Under the pieces are notes generated by a model. That model was given only the letters and a program-made list of their open reading frames with translations, was not told the DNA's origin and made no database searches. A program made the position numbers and the translations under genes. A stretch of 64,000 bases of DNA from Agrobacterium genomosp. 13 str. CFBP 6927. GTDB lineage: Bacteria; Pseudomonadota; Alphaproteobacteria; Rhizobiales; Rhizobiaceae. The stretch covers positions 44,703 to 108,702 of the forward strand of contig LT009757.1 of assembly GCA_900012615.1 (NCBI GenBank), read 5' to 3'. Positions 45,092-54,554 of the stretch are shown piece after piece; positions within the stretch are counted from its first letter, which is position 1; each line of letters begins with the position of its first letter.

Positions 45092-45823
45092 ATGACGACG
45101 GTTTCGGTTACACATGTATTGATCGTTGATGACGATCCGGAAATACGCACATTGCTGGCGAAATATCTCGGCTCGCAGGGATTTCGCGTCTCTATGGCCG
45201 CCGACAGGCGCGAATTCGAGGAAAAGATCGCAAGCTCCGATCCCGATCTCATCGTGCTCGACGTGATGTTGCCGGATGGCTCGGGCCTCGATATCTGCCG
45301 CGACCTGCAGGGACGCCGGCCGCGCACGCCGGTCATTCTTTTGACCGCGCTCAAGGAAGATGTGGACCGGATCGTCGGGCTGGAAATCGGCGCCGACGAC
45401 TATCTCGGCAAACCCTTCAACCCACGCGAACTGACAGCGCGCATCAAGGCGGTGCTGCGCCGTGCGACACCGCAGGAGGCTCCACGCACCGCATCTCCCG
45501 CCTATGGTTTTGCGCAGTTTACCGCAGATCCGGAGCAACGCTCCGTCATCCGTGCCGGCGGCGGGAAGATCGAGCTGACCGGGGCGGAATTCGATCTGCT
45601 GAAAGTCTTTCTGGACAGGCCCGGCCGGCTTCTCTCCCGCGACCAGCTTCTGGACCTGACGCAGGGCAAGGACCGGGGACCTTTCGACCGCTCCATCGAC
45701 GTGCTGATGAGCCGGTTGCGCAAAAAGCTGGACGCCGACACTGACACCCCGATCTTCAAGACGGTGCGCAATGGCGGTTACCAGATGACGGTGCAGGTCA
45801 GAACCCTGCCGGTGCAGCGATGA
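45092..45823 (+). CDS. OmpR/PhoB-family response regulator
   Basis: 243 residues. Receiver domain with acidic pocket (VDDD, residues 12-15), phospho-acceptor D57 in IVLDVMLPDGSGLD and KPFNPRELTARIKAVLRR closing it; then a winged-helix DNA-binding domain (LTGAEFDLLKVFLDRPGR, RSIDVLMSRLRKKL). The ATG at 45092 fits the start of the family (TTVSVTHVLIVDD). It overlaps its kinase gene by four bases. The divergent Spy-like gene and macAB are the likely targets. Confidence 0.92.
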   Translation: MTTVSVTHVLIVDDDPEIRTLLAKYLGSQGFRVSMAADRREFEEKIASSDPDLIVLDVMLPDGSGLDICRDLQGRRPRTPVILLTALKEDVDRIVGLEIGADDYLGKPFNPRELTARIKAVLRRATPQEAPRTASPAYGFAQFTADPEQRSVIRAGGGKIELTGAEFDLLKVFLDRPGRLLSRDQLLDLTQGKDRGPFDRSIDVLMSRLRKKLDADTDTPIFKTVRNGGYQMTVQVRTLPVQR

Positions 45824-47085
45824 ACTCGCTCCGCAACCGCATCGCGGCCCTCCTGATCGCCTCCATCATCGCGGTCATCGCGCTTGCGACCGTGGTGGCC
45901 GACCGGACATTGCAACCGCCGCCGCCCGACACCACCATCGAACCCCTGGCGCGCAGCCTCGCCTTTGCCGTGACCATGGCCGAGCGGGATTCCTCCCTGC
46001 AGCAGCCGGGTTATTTCCGCATCGAACAGAAACCGCCTGAAGGCGATCCAGATGGCAGGCTTTCCGAATTCCTGGAGAAGGCGATGGCCCGAATTGGAGA
46101 GCCGCGCACCCTGATGGTTATCCGAACGCCCGGCAATCCCGCCCCCTTGGCTGTCATCGCGCTTGAAAAGGGCGGATGGCTGGTCGCGGAAATTCCACAT
46201 ATCGGCCCGCCACCCGGCGGCTGGAAGGTCTTCGGTATGTGGATTGGCCTCATCATTCTCGGCAGTGCTGCGGTTTCGATCTTTGCCGCCAGCAAGATCA
46301 CCCGCCCGCTCGACATGCTGGAAAATGCGGCGGCCAGCATCGGGCCAGACGGTTCGCTGCCACGCCTGCCGGAAACAGGACCGGGCGAAATCCGCGCCAC
46401 GGCACGGGCGCTGAACGAACTCGCCACGCGCCTGAAGGCGGCGATGGAAAGCCGGATGCGCCTCGTCGCCGCCGCCGGCCATGATCTCAGAACGCCGATG
46501 ACCCGCATGCGGCTGAGGGCGGAATTCATCGAAAGCGACGAGGAGCGGGCCAAATGGCTGGCGGACCTGGAAGAACTGGACGCTATCGCCGACAGCGCCA
46601 TCATGCTGGTGCGCGAAGAGGTGAACCAGGATACCGTCCAGACAATCGATATCGGCGCGCTGCTTGGCGAAATCGTCAGGGACCTTTCCGATCTCGGCCA
46701 TGCCGGTGCGCTTGACTTTACGGCGCCGGAGACGGCCATGACGATCAAGGCTGCGCCGCTCGCGCTCAAAAGGGCCTTGCGCAACCTCGTGCTCAACGCC
46801 GTCACCCATGGGAAAAAGGCGCATATCGACCTGACCGAAGATGAAAACGAGATCGTCGTGACGATCCGCGATGAAGGCCCCGGCATTCCGCAGGAGCTGA
46901 TCGGCCGGGTTTTCGAACCCTTCTTCCGGGTGGATCTCGCGCGGCGCAAGTCGATCCCCGGCGTCGGGCTTGGCCTGGCCATTGCCAAGGAAATCATCGA
47001 GCGTTTCGGCGGCACGATCACCATCGCGAACCACAAGAAACAGGGCCTGATCCAGACGGTGATCTTCGCCAGAGCGGCCGCCTGA
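45820..47085 (+). CDS. EnvZ-like sensor histidine kinase
   Basis: 421 residues with spans at about 6-28 and 137-157 enclosing a 110-residue periplasmic sensor, then a HAMP domain, phospho-acceptor H221 in AAGHDLRTPMTRMRLRAEF, N-box RNLVLNAVTHG (N326), and G-boxes RDEGPGIP and GVGLGLAIAKEI. The short periplasmic domain and divergence from a Spy-like gene suggest sensing of envelope damage or cationic peptides. ATG overlaps the regulator stop (ATGA). Confidence 0.9.
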   Translation: MNSLRNRIAALLIASIIAVIALATVVADRTLQPPPPDTTIEPLARSLAFAVTMAERDSSLQQPGYFRIEQKPPEGDPDGRLSEFLEKAMARIGEPRTLMVIRTPGNPAPLAVIALEKGGWLVAEIPHIGPPPGGWKVFGMWIGLIILGSAAVSIFAASKITRPLDMLENAAASIGPDGSLPRLPETGPGEIRATARALNELATRLKAAMESRMRLVAAAGHDLRTPMTRMRLRAEFIESDEERAKWLADLEELDAIADSAIMLVREEVNQDTVQTIDIGALLGEIVRDLSDLGHAGALDFTAPETAMTIKAAPLALKRALRNLVLNAVTHGKKAHIDLTEDENEIVVTIRDEGPGIPQELIGRVFEPFFRVDLARRKSIPGVGLGLAIAKEIIERFGGTITIANHKKQGLIQTVIFARAAA

Positions 47086-47089
47086 CAAA

Positions 47090-47110
47090 GGCCGGCACTA
47101 TGCACCGGCC
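47090..47110 (+). terminator. Hairpin after the histidine kinase
   Basis: GGCCGG / CCGGCC around a nine-base loop, followed by ATAGCGCTTTTATTG. Confidence 0.5.
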
Positions 47111-47228
47111 ATAGCGCTTTTATTGACGGCAAAATACATGATAAAATTAGTCATGTTTCTTGCCTTCGGGTGATTTTTCACCTATTGAGCCCGGGATCGC
47201 TCAATCCTTCCGACCGGGAACCCGCCGC

Positions 47229-47753
47229 ATGTGGAGCAAGCCCACGTCACGCGCACTCATCGATGATGCCGTACAGCTCTATTATGAGGAACTGTGCAAG
47301 GCCATGAACCGGCGTGGGCACACCACCGCCATCTCGCAGGAGATCGTCCACGATCTTTACCTGCGCTTGACCGGTAAACCCCGGCTTCCCGAAAATACCT
47401 CGCTCATCCGTGCCTTCCTGATCCGCGCCTGCGCCAATCTCGGCATTGATCGCCTTCGTCGCGAACAATTCGAGCGCAGGCTGTTTTCCGGCAGCATGGA
47501 GGAAGCGCTTGCCGCTCCGCAACCCGTCAGCGATGCGGACAGCCTCGCCGACAGGGAGCATCGGCTGAAGGTATTGCGACGCGCCGTGATGAGCATGTCG
47601 TTGCAGCGCCGGCAGGTCTTTCTTGCCAGCAGCATCGGAAATCTGAATTCGCTTGAGATCGCCGAGAGAAGCGGCATCAGCAAGAACATGGTCGACCGCC
47701 ATCTTCGCAAAGCCTATCTCCATTGCCTGGAATGCCTGGAGGAAACGCTGTGA
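47229..47753 (+). CDS. FecI-type ECF sigma factor
   Basis: 174 residues. Region 2 (about 20-90: TSLIRAFLIRACANLGIDRL) and region 4 (SMSLQRRQVFLASSIGNLNS, then a helix-turn-helix around SGISKNMVDRHLRKAY) are those of iron-starvation ECF sigma factors. A TTG at 47160 would add 23 residues without family support, so the ATG at 47229 is used. It should transcribe the downstream receptor when released by the FecR-like protein; control by iron through Fur or RirA/Irr is expected but no box was identified. Confidence 0.85.
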   Translation: MWSKPTSRALIDDAVQLYYEELCKAMNRRGHTTAISQEIVHDLYLRLTGKPRLPENTSLIRAFLIRACANLGIDRLRREQFERRLFSGSMEEALAAPQPVSDADSLADREHRLKVLRRAVMSMSLQRRQVFLASSIGNLNSLEIAERSGISKNMVDRHLRKAYLHCLECLEETL

Positions 47754-48700
47754 CCGGGCTTGCAAAAAACGCCTCCATGCTGCGCGAGGAAGCTGTCGAC
47801 TGGTTTCTGCACAAGCGCGAAAGACCGGACGACGCGGCACTTGCGGCGGATTTCGACGCCTGGCTGGCTGCGGATGAGAAGCATGCAAAGGCCTATGAGC
47901 GTGTCCGATGTCTCATGGGCGACGCCGGTGCTCTCCTCGCGGGCGACCGGGCGTTTCTGATGAAGGCGACACGCAAGCGCGGCGGCGGCAAAGGCAAGGC
48001 GGCAGCAGCGGCAATTGCCGGCGTCTCGCTGCTGGCCGGCTTTTATCTGGCCGATATGCCCATGCGTCTGCGTGCCGACCATATGTCCGGCACGGCGGAA
48101 CGGCAGGTCGTCACCACGCCGGACGGTTCGACCATTACCCTGAACGCGCATTCCGCCATCGCGCTGCGTTTCTCCGCAAAGGAGCGGCGCGTCTTGCTGC
48201 TGCGCGGGGAAATTTTCGTTGAAGTCGCGCCCGATGCGGCGAGGCCGTTTTCGGTCGAGGCGGCGGGCGGCACGACCACTGCGCTCGGCACCGCCTTCGA
48301 CGTGGATATGCGCAGCGAGGCAACGAGCGTGACGGTGCTGGAACACAGCGTCTCCGTGGAGACGGGCAAACGAGGCCAGAGCGGCCGGCTGAATGAAAAC
48401 CAGCGCGTGGATTATGCCTCCGATGGCAAGATGGGCAGCATCGAGACCGTCGATCCCGCCTCCATCGCCGCCTGGCGCAACGGCCGCTTCATCTTCGAGG
48501 ACAAGCCGCTTGCCGAGGTGGTGGAAACCTTTGAGCGTTATCTCCCCGGCCGCATCGTCGTGACCCGGGAGAGCCTTCGGAAAAAACGGCTGTCGGGCAA
48601 TTTCGATCTTTCCAATCCGAGCGCCGCTCTCGCCGATCTGGCTGCCGCCCTTGAAATCGGTGCCGTGAGGGCCGGTCCCTATCTGACGGTTCTTTATTGA
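47750..48700 (+). CDS. FecR-type anti-sigma factor/sensor
   Basis: 316 residues, beginning with GTG at the sigma stop (GTGA overlap, GGAGGAAACGCT before it). The cytoplasmic N-terminal domain has EEAVDWFLHKRERPDDAAL and the family's conserved Trp in FDAWLAADEKHAKAYERV; a span lies near 87-105 (AAAAAIAGVSLLAGFYL); then the periplasmic FecR domain with GSTITLNAHSAIAL and LLLRGEIFVEVAPDAARPF. It relays the signal from the TonB receptor's N-terminal domain to the sigma factor. Confidence 0.88.
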   Translation: MTGLAKNASMLREEAVDWFLHKRERPDDAALAADFDAWLAADEKHAKAYERVRCLMGDAGALLAGDRAFLMKATRKRGGGKGKAAAAAIAGVSLLAGFYLADMPMRLRADHMSGTAERQVVTTPDGSTITLNAHSAIALRFSAKERRVLLLRGEIFVEVAPDAARPFSVEAAGGTTTALGTAFDVDMRSEATSVTVLEHSVSVETGKRGQSGRLNENQRVDYASDGKMGSIETVDPASIAAWRNGRFIFEDKPLAEVVETFERYLPGRIVVTRESLRKKRLSGNFDLSNPSAALADLAAALEIGAVRAGPYLTVLY

Positions 48701-48791
48701 ATGAAATTTTTTTGGTGAGGGTGTCCCTGAAACGAAGGGCCGTTCGTTCGTGGAGCAGAACACTATTTGCTGCCCCGGAGACGTGCCCGCC

Positions 48792-51287
48792 ATGACAAGA
48801 CCAGAACCGACTTTCCGCCACAGGACCCGCATTTCGCTATTGTCCGTTTTGCTTGCGAGTGCTGCGGTGGCAGCCATTCCCGCATCGGCTCTGGCACAGC
48901 AAACGCAGAGGATCGCAATCAATCTGCCCGCCGGCAATATGGCGACCGCGCTCAATCGTCTCGCCAGCCAGTCCGGCCTGCAGATGGTCTATGACGCTTC
49001 CGTTGCAAGGGGCCTCAAAAGCGTCCCTGTTTCGGGCACCATGACCCCGGCTGAGGCGCTGGAGCGGCTGCTTTCAGGAACCGGCATCCGTTATCAGTTC
49101 ATCGGTGAAAAAACCGTCCGGATGGAAATGGCGAGCCGGGCGGCCACAACGGCCGGAAACGGCGACGGGACGCTTCTCGAGCCGATCACGCTGAAGGGTG
49201 GACGTGTGTTCAACGGCGATGCGCCTAGCGTTGTCGAGATCGATCAGGCTACCATCGAGGCGGCGCAAGCCACCTCCCTGCCGCAACTTCTCCAGAAAAC
49301 GCCCGGCGTCAGTTCCAGCGGCGGCGTGCGATTGCAGGGCCAATCCACCGCCATTCGCGGCTTCGCCCGCCAATCCGACGTGCGACTTCTGCTCGACGGC
49401 GCCCCGAAGAATTTCGAGCGCTACGATCAGGGCACGGTCTTCATCGATCCGGAACTGCTCAAACGCGTGGAAATCCAGAAAGGCGCGACGTCCGTTCGGT
49501 ATGGCAATGGTGGTTTCGGCGGCACCGTCATCATGGAAAGCAAGACGGCCTCCGACATGCTGAAACCGGGACAGACCTTCGGCGCCTGGGGCAAGACGAG
49601 CTATCAGTCGGCCAACAGGCAGCAGCTCGGATCGGCGGCCATTTACGGCAAATCGGATTTCGGCGGCCCCGTGACCTATGACGGACTTGCCTCGGTGATC
49701 TGGCGCAAGAGCGACAATGTGCGCGTCGGCGGCGGGCAGGTCTATGACGCTTCCAACGACAAGATCACCTCCTTTTCCGCCAATGCCGGCGCTGCCTATG
49801 ACGGCCACGAACTGCGCGCCTCGGTCATCTACGGCAAATCGGCCGATTACGGCCCGCTTGCCGCCAATCGCGGCGATCTGGGTCTCACCGCCTACACCAT
49901 CAAGACCTATGGTTACGATCTGGCGCGGCTGAGGGCGCTTGCCTGGCGTGACATGGAGGACTTCTCCTCGACGCTGAAATATTCCTATGATGGCGACAGC
50001 GATCTCGTGAATTTCAAGGCGATGGCGAGCTTCTCCGCCACCAGCCTCGACATGACCCGCCCGACCATTCCGGGTTTCGTGCCAAGCGGATCGCTGGGCG
50101 GCATGCAGGACGATACGAAATATACCGACTTCAAGCTGGAAGCGGAGAACACCTCCAATTTCGAACTGGGCGGATTGTCCCACGTAGCAAATTACGGCGT
50201 GCAATATATGCGCCACGACCGGGACTCGTGGATGTACGACATCGCCAACCGCACCAGTGCGCAATATAATTATGGCTACTATGCATCGTGGATCAAACCG
50301 GAAGGCACGCAGGAAACCATATCCGCCTTTTTCCGCGACGAAATCAGCCTGACCGACACCTTCAAGGTGACACCCGGCATCAGGTTCGACCATGTCCGCT
50401 CCGAGGGCGTTCCAAATGCGGCGCCGCGCTTTAACACTCCGGCGGCCGGGCACGATTATTCCGCCGTTTCCCATAGCGGTGCGACGCCGGCGCTCAGCAT
50501 GCGCTGGGAAGCGGTTCCGGGCACCACCTTTTTCGCCGACTGGGCTTATGCCATGCGCGCGCCCGTTATCGACGAGCTTTATTCAAGCCAAAGCCTGGCA
50601 ACCACGGCATCGGGAACGTCGCGCAACCTGAAAGTGGAGCGCAACAACAATTTCAACATCGGCGTCTCGCAGCAATTCGACGAGGTATTCCTGAAAGGCG
50701 ACAGCCTGACGGCCTCGATCGGCGGCTTTTATAACAATGTTACCAATCCCATCACGCGCCGCTTCGGCACCGCCAACCTTGCCGGCGTCAAGAACGTGCC
50801 GTTTTACTGGAATACGCCTTCCTACAAGATTTACGGCCTCGACGTTTCGGCAAGCTACGATTCCGACCACATCTTCGGAAATCTCGGCCTTTCCTGGATG
50901 AACGGCTCGCGTAACGGCGCCATCAACAATGTCTATGGTCCAGATACCTATGCGAACGATCTTTCCCCGTTCACCGCCAATCTCCAGCTGGGTTACAAGC
51001 TGCCTGACTGGGATCTGGCGCTGAGCTGGAACGGACAATTTGTCGCCGCGCAGGAAAATACGCCCGCCAACCAGGGCGGCGCCACCTATGCCCGACCCGA
51101 AAGCCCCGGCTACGCCGTCCACGGCATTGCCGTCGACTGGACGCCGAAGGAAGGCTTGATGGCCGGGCTGGAAGTGCACGCCTCGGTCGACAACCTGTTC
51201 GACAAATATTACTTCCCCTATCTCAGCGACCGCATTGCCGCCATGCCGGGGCGCAATTTCAAGCTGTCGATCAGCCGCAAGTTCTGA
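48792..51287 (+). CDS. TonB-dependent receptor with signalling (STN) domain, hemoglobin/transferrin type
   Basis: 831 residues. Signal peptide (ISLLSVLLASAAVAAIPASA), a secretin/TonB N-terminal domain at about 35-100 (INLPAGNMATALNRLASQSG), a plug, and a 22-strand barrel ending in the aromatic residue of NFKLSISRKF. VEIQKGATSVRYGNGGFGGTV and the overall pattern fit the TonB-hemoglobin/transferrin/lactoferrin group, so heme, a ferric siderophore or a related ligand is possible. The signalling domain and the FecIR pair upstream make it a cell-surface signalling system. A GTG at 48750 is an alternative start. Confidence 0.87.
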   Translation: MTRPEPTFRHRTRISLLSVLLASAAVAAIPASALAQQTQRIAINLPAGNMATALNRLASQSGLQMVYDASVARGLKSVPVSGTMTPAEALERLLSGTGIRYQFIGEKTVRMEMASRAATTAGNGDGTLLEPITLKGGRVFNGDAPSVVEIDQATIEAAQATSLPQLLQKTPGVSSSGGVRLQGQSTAIRGFARQSDVRLLLDGAPKNFERYDQGTVFIDPELLKRVEIQKGATSVRYGNGGFGGTVIMESKTASDMLKPGQTFGAWGKTSYQSANRQQLGSAAIYGKSDFGGPVTYDGLASVIWRKSDNVRVGGGQVYDASNDKITSFSANAGAAYDGHELRASVIYGKSADYGPLAANRGDLGLTAYTIKTYGYDLARLRALAWRDMEDFSSTLKYSYDGDSDLVNFKAMASFSATSLDMTRPTIPGFVPSGSLGGMQDDTKYTDFKLEAENTSNFELGGLSHVANYGVQYMRHDRDSWMYDIANRTSAQYNYGYYASWIKPEGTQETISAFFRDEISLTDTFKVTPGIRFDHVRSEGVPNAAPRFNTPAAGHDYSAVSHSGATPALSMRWEAVPGTTFFADWAYAMRAPVIDELYSSQSLATTASGTSRNLKVERNNNFNIGVSQQFDEVFLKGDSLTASIGGFYNNVTNPITRRFGTANLAGVKNVPFYWNTPSYKIYGLDVSASYDSDHIFGNLGLSWMNGSRNGAINNVYGPDTYANDLSPFTANLQLGYKLPDWDLALSWNGQFVAAQENTPANQGGATYARPESPGYAVHGIAVDWTPKEGLMAGLEVHASVDNLFDKYYFPYLSDRIAAMPGRNFKLSISRKF

Positions 51288-51310
51288 GCGGAAGATGACT
51301 GAGCCAACGG

Positions 51311-51330
51311 GGGGCGGAGCTTTCCGCCCC
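51311..51330 (+). terminator. Terminator after the TonB receptor
   Basis: Perfect 8-bp stem GGGGCGGA / TCCGCCCC with a GCTT tetraloop, 24 bases after the stop. Confidence 0.6.
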
Positions 51331-51370
51331 GAACATCGATAAAGGGCATCCGAACCTGCCCTCACTCTCC

Positions 51371-51443
51371 GTCATCCTCGGGCTTGACCCGAGGATCCAT
51401 TGATCGATCGACCGTAGATCCTCGGGTCAAGCCCGAGGATGAC
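51371..51443. repeat. Rhizobial palindromic repeat (27-bp perfect arms)
   Basis: The arms 51371-51397 and 51417-51443 are exact reverse complements over 27 bases, with a 19-base spacer. Each arm is itself palindromic (CCTCGGG / CCCGAGG around CTTGA). This GGGCTTGACCC-type word is widespread between genes in alphaproteobacteria. It lies between convergent genes. Confidence 0.8.
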
Positions 51444-51504
51444 GTCGAGAGTGACGAGGGCTTTGCACTACTCAGTGGAGACCGCTTAGGCCCTCACCCC
51501 ACTG

Positions 51505-52599
51505 TCATTTCAGAAGAAGCCCCTCGGCATAGGCCATCATCAGCGGCCCCACACCCTTGGCATCATCGGACACCACCGGCTCGGTCAGATAATACCCCGG
51601 CGAGCCATCGCGATAATTGCCCTCGAAGCCGCCGAGGCCCGCGACGTGGACGATGCCGGTAAGGCGGGTGATGCCCTCCTCGTCCACCTTGAGCCGCGTC
51701 TCCAGCAGCGCCTCAAGCGTTCGGCGGCCCGCCGAAACGGCGGCATCGGCCTCCTCGCCCTGCAAAAGTCCCAGCCGGGCAGCACGCAGCAGAGCGTAGG
51801 CGAACATGGCCGAAGCGGAGGTTTCCTCGTAATTTCCGGCAAGGGTCGAATTGTCGAGCACCTGCATCCAGAGGCCGGCTTCCGTCTGCCGCGCAACAAT
51901 GCCGGCCAGAAGTAGACGTGCACGCTCGCGAAGCGGTGCTGTCGCGCCGTCATCCGGTAAAATCACCAATGCATCGACCAGCGCCATGGCAAGCCAGCCG
52001 ACGGCACGCGCCCAGATGGCGGGCGACTGGCCGGTCGAGGGGTCGGCCCAGCGCTGGCTGCGGCTCTCGTCATAACCATGGACGTAAAGCCCGCCGGCAT
52101 CTGCGGTGAGCGAAAGTGCGGACGAAAACTGCCGCAGCGCATCGTCGATCAGCTCGGTGCGACCCGTCGCCTGCGCATATTCGATCTGGAAGGGCAGCCC
52201 CATATAAAGCCCGTCCAGCCAGACCTGATGCGGATAACGCTGTTTGTGCCAATAATTGCCGGCGGCAATGCGCGGATGGGTGCGGAGCTGGCCCGCCAGA
52301 TGATCCGCCGCGGCAAGGTAACGCGCGTCACCCGTTTCCACGGCCAGGGGAAAGAGAATGCGGCCGGCCAGAATATGATCGATATTATATTCTGCCGGCT
52401 TGTAGCCGGCGAGCGTTCCATCCGCCGATATCTGGGCGTCGGCCAGCCGATGGAGGTGGTGACGCCAGCGCTCATCGCCACTGGCCTCGAATAAAAGCTG
52501 TAGCCCCCGATAGACACATCCATCCTCATAACACCAGCTACCGGCCTTGTAGGGCCTATAGTGAATAGAGAATTGGTCAAAATAATCAGTGGCTTTCAT
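51505..52599 (-). CDS. GH105 unsaturated rhamnogalacturonyl/galacturonyl hydrolase
   Basis: 364 residues, the usual length of family 105 glycoside hydrolases. The catalytic acid is probably D129 in HQVWLDGLYMGLP; the second conserved Asp is D74 in YNIDHILAGR; HGYDESRSQRWADPSTGQSP is typical for the family. No signal peptide, so it acts in the cytoplasm on oligomers made by pectate or rhamnogalacturonan lyases, releasing an unsaturated uronate that KdgF, KduI and KduD can use. It is the last gene of the leftward galacturonate group, 110 bases beyond gaaM. The start MKATDYFDQF matches family N-termini. Confidence 0.85.
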   Translation of the reverse strand: MKATDYFDQFSIHYRPYKAGSWCYEDGCVYRGLQLLFEASGDERWRHHLHRLADAQISADGTLAGYKPAEYNIDHILAGRILFPLAVETGDARYLAAADHLAGQLRTHPRIAAGNYWHKQRYPHQVWLDGLYMGLPFQIEYAQATGRTELIDDALRQFSSALSLTADAGGLYVHGYDESRSQRWADPSTGQSPAIWARAVGWLAMALVDALVILPDDGATAPLRERARLLLAGIVARQTEAGLWMQVLDNSTLAGNYEETSASAMFAYALLRAARLGLLQGEEADAAVSAGRRTLEALLETRLKVDEEGITRLTGIVHVAGLGGFEGNYRDGSPGYYLTEPVVSDDAKGVGPLMMAYAEGLLLK

Positions 52600-52709
52600 G
52601 GATTTTCTCAATAAATTTCTGACAGATGAAATGGGTCTGCCTGCGCCGGACCCCATGCATCATGGCCCCGCCGGAATGGCGAGGCCTGTTTTTGAAGATC
52701 CCGTTGCAT

Positions 52710-53990
52710 TCACCGGAAGAGCGACGGCAACCAAAGCGAAAGTGACGGGATATAGGTCACGGCAAGCAGCACCGCGATGCTTGCTCCAAAGAACGGCCAG
52801 ATCGTCCGCATCGCCTCCCTGATCGATATGCCGCCGACCGCGCAGCCGACGAATAGCACCGTTCCGACTGGCGGGGTATTGAGGCCGATGCCGGCATTGA
52901 GGATCATCACCACGCCGAAATGCACCGGGTCGATACCGAAGGCCTTCACCACAGGCAGAAGCACCGGCGTGGAAATGATGACCATGGGCGCCATGTCCAT
53001 GAAGGTGCCGAGCAGCAGCAGGATGACGTTGATGACCAGCAACACGATGATCGGATTGTCCGAAATCGCGCTGATGGCTGCGATCATCAGGGTCTGCACC
53101 TGCAGGAACGCCATCAGCCAGCCGAAGGACGCCGCCGTGCCGATGACCAGGAGAACCATGGCCGTCGTCCGAACCGCGCCCATCACCGCTTCCACGAAAC
53201 CGCTCCAGTCAAGCTCGCGATAGACCAGCATGGCGACGAGGAAGGCATAGAGAACGGCGATGCAGGAGCTTTCCGTTGCGGTGAAGATGCCCGAACGCAC
53301 GCCGCCGAAGATGATGCCGATCAGCAGGATGCCGGGGAACGACGCCAGAAGATAATACATCAGCTTGGAAAAGCCGGGGAATGGCTCGGAGGGATAACCC
53401 TTGCGCCGCGCAACGATGTAGGCGGTGACCATCAGGGCTGCGGCAAGCAACAGGCCCGGAATGATACCGGCGGTGAAGAGATCGGCCACCGAGACATTAC
53501 CGCCCGCCGCGATCGAATAAAGGATCATATTGTGCGATGGCGGGATCATCAGCGCGATGATGGCGGCATTGACGGTGACATTGACGGCATAGTCCCTGTC
53601 ATAACCGCGCTTGGCCATTTGCGGGATCATCAACCCGCCGACGGCGGATGCATCCGCCACAGCCGAACCGGAAATACCGCCGAACAGCGTCGAGGCGACG
53701 ATATTGACCTGCCCGAGACCACCGCGCAGATGGCCGACAAGACCGGCCGCGAAACGGATGAGGCGATGGGCGATACCGCCGCGCACCATCAGGTCACCGG
53801 CGAAGATGAAAAACGGGATCGCCATCATCGCAAACACGTTCATGCCGGAATTCATCTGCTGGAACACCACGATGGGCGGCAGGCCGAGATAAAGCACGGT
53901 AACGAAAGAAGCGATGCCAAGGCAGAAGGCGATCGGCGTGCCGATCAGCATCAAAAGGGTGAAGACACCGAAGAGGATGGTGTAAGCCAT
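52710..53990 (-). CDS. gaaM: TRAP transporter large membrane subunit (DctM type)
   Basis: 426 residues, about twelve spans, with family stretches GTPIAFCLGIASFVTVLYLG, STLFGGISGSAVADASAVGG and LIGTAASFGWLM. It drives sodium- or proton-coupled import with the small subunit and binding protein. In the galacturonate locus it corresponds to GaaM, described for A. tumefaciens as part of the galacturonate TRAP system GaaPQM. It starts directly after the gaaQ stop with no spacer. Confidence 0.9.
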   Translation of the reverse strand: MAYTILFGVFTLLMLIGTPIAFCLGIASFVTVLYLGLPPIVVFQQMNSGMNVFAMMAIPFFIFAGDLMVRGGIAHRLIRFAAGLVGHLRGGLGQVNIVASTLFGGISGSAVADASAVGGLMIPQMAKRGYDRDYAVNVTVNAAIIALMIPPSHNMILYSIAAGGNVSVADLFTAGIIPGLLLAAALMVTAYIVARRKGYPSEPFPGFSKLMYYLLASFPGILLIGIIFGGVRSGIFTATESSCIAVLYAFLVAMLVYRELDWSGFVEAVMGAVRTTAMVLLVIGTAASFGWLMAFLQVQTLMIAAISAISDNPIIVLLVINVILLLLGTFMDMAPMVIISTPVLLPVVKAFGIDPVHFGVVMILNAGIGLNTPPVGTVLFVGCAVGGISIREAMRTIWPFFGASIAVLLAVTYIPSLSLWLPSLFR

Positions 53991-54512
53991 TTACGCGGCC
54001 TCCTGCACGAGAATATCCGCCGCGATCTCCTCGCCGATGGCGAGATCGACAAAACGTTCGGCAGCAAATAGCGCAATGAGGAAACCGCCGCCCACGAGCG
54101 GGAAGAAATCCGTGCCGCCCGGCCAGCCGAGAACCGGGACCGTCGCCGTCCATGTTCCGATGGAAAGCGATGTTCCGTACCAGGCCATGCCGACACCGAA
54201 GAAAAAGATCAGGGCAAGGCTGGTCAGGTCCATTCCCTTCTGTATGCGCGGCGGCATCATGTAACGCAGAATATCCAGCCCCAGATGCACGCTCTCCCGC
54301 ACACCGACCGCGGCCCCCAGCATGATGAACCACGACATGAGGTGAAGCGACAGCGGTTCCGACCAGCTGGGTGAATCATTCAGGATATAACGGGCAAAGA
54401 CCTGCCAGCCGACGATAAGCGTCATGGCGACCATGCCGATACCGGCAATATAGAGCGACGCATGGCTGAGTGCGCCGAGAAATGGGCGAACCGCCCGCAT
54501 GAAGTTTCGCAT
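53991..54512 (-). CDS. gaaQ: TRAP transporter small membrane subunit (DctQ type)
   Basis: 173 residues with four spans, including MVAMTLIVGWQVFARYILND (the DctQ signature) and VREAVHLGLDIL-like VRESVHLGLDIL. The start at 54512 follows GGAGGAGGAAGGCAA. It pairs with the large subunit of the galacturonate transporter. A terminator-like stem between it and gaaP should keep its level below that of the binding protein. Confidence 0.88.
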   Translation of the reverse strand: MRNFMRAVRPFLGALSHASLYIAGIGMVAMTLIVGWQVFARYILNDSPSWSEPLSLHLMSWFIMLGAAVGVRESVHLGLDILRYMMPPRIQKGMDLTSLALIFFFGVGMAWYGTSLSIGTWTATVPVLGWPGGTDFFPLVGGGFLIALFAAERFVDLAIGEEIAADILVQEAA

Positions 54513-54554
54513 TTGCCTTCCTCCTCCTCCTTCAAACAAGACGGCTGCAAAAGA

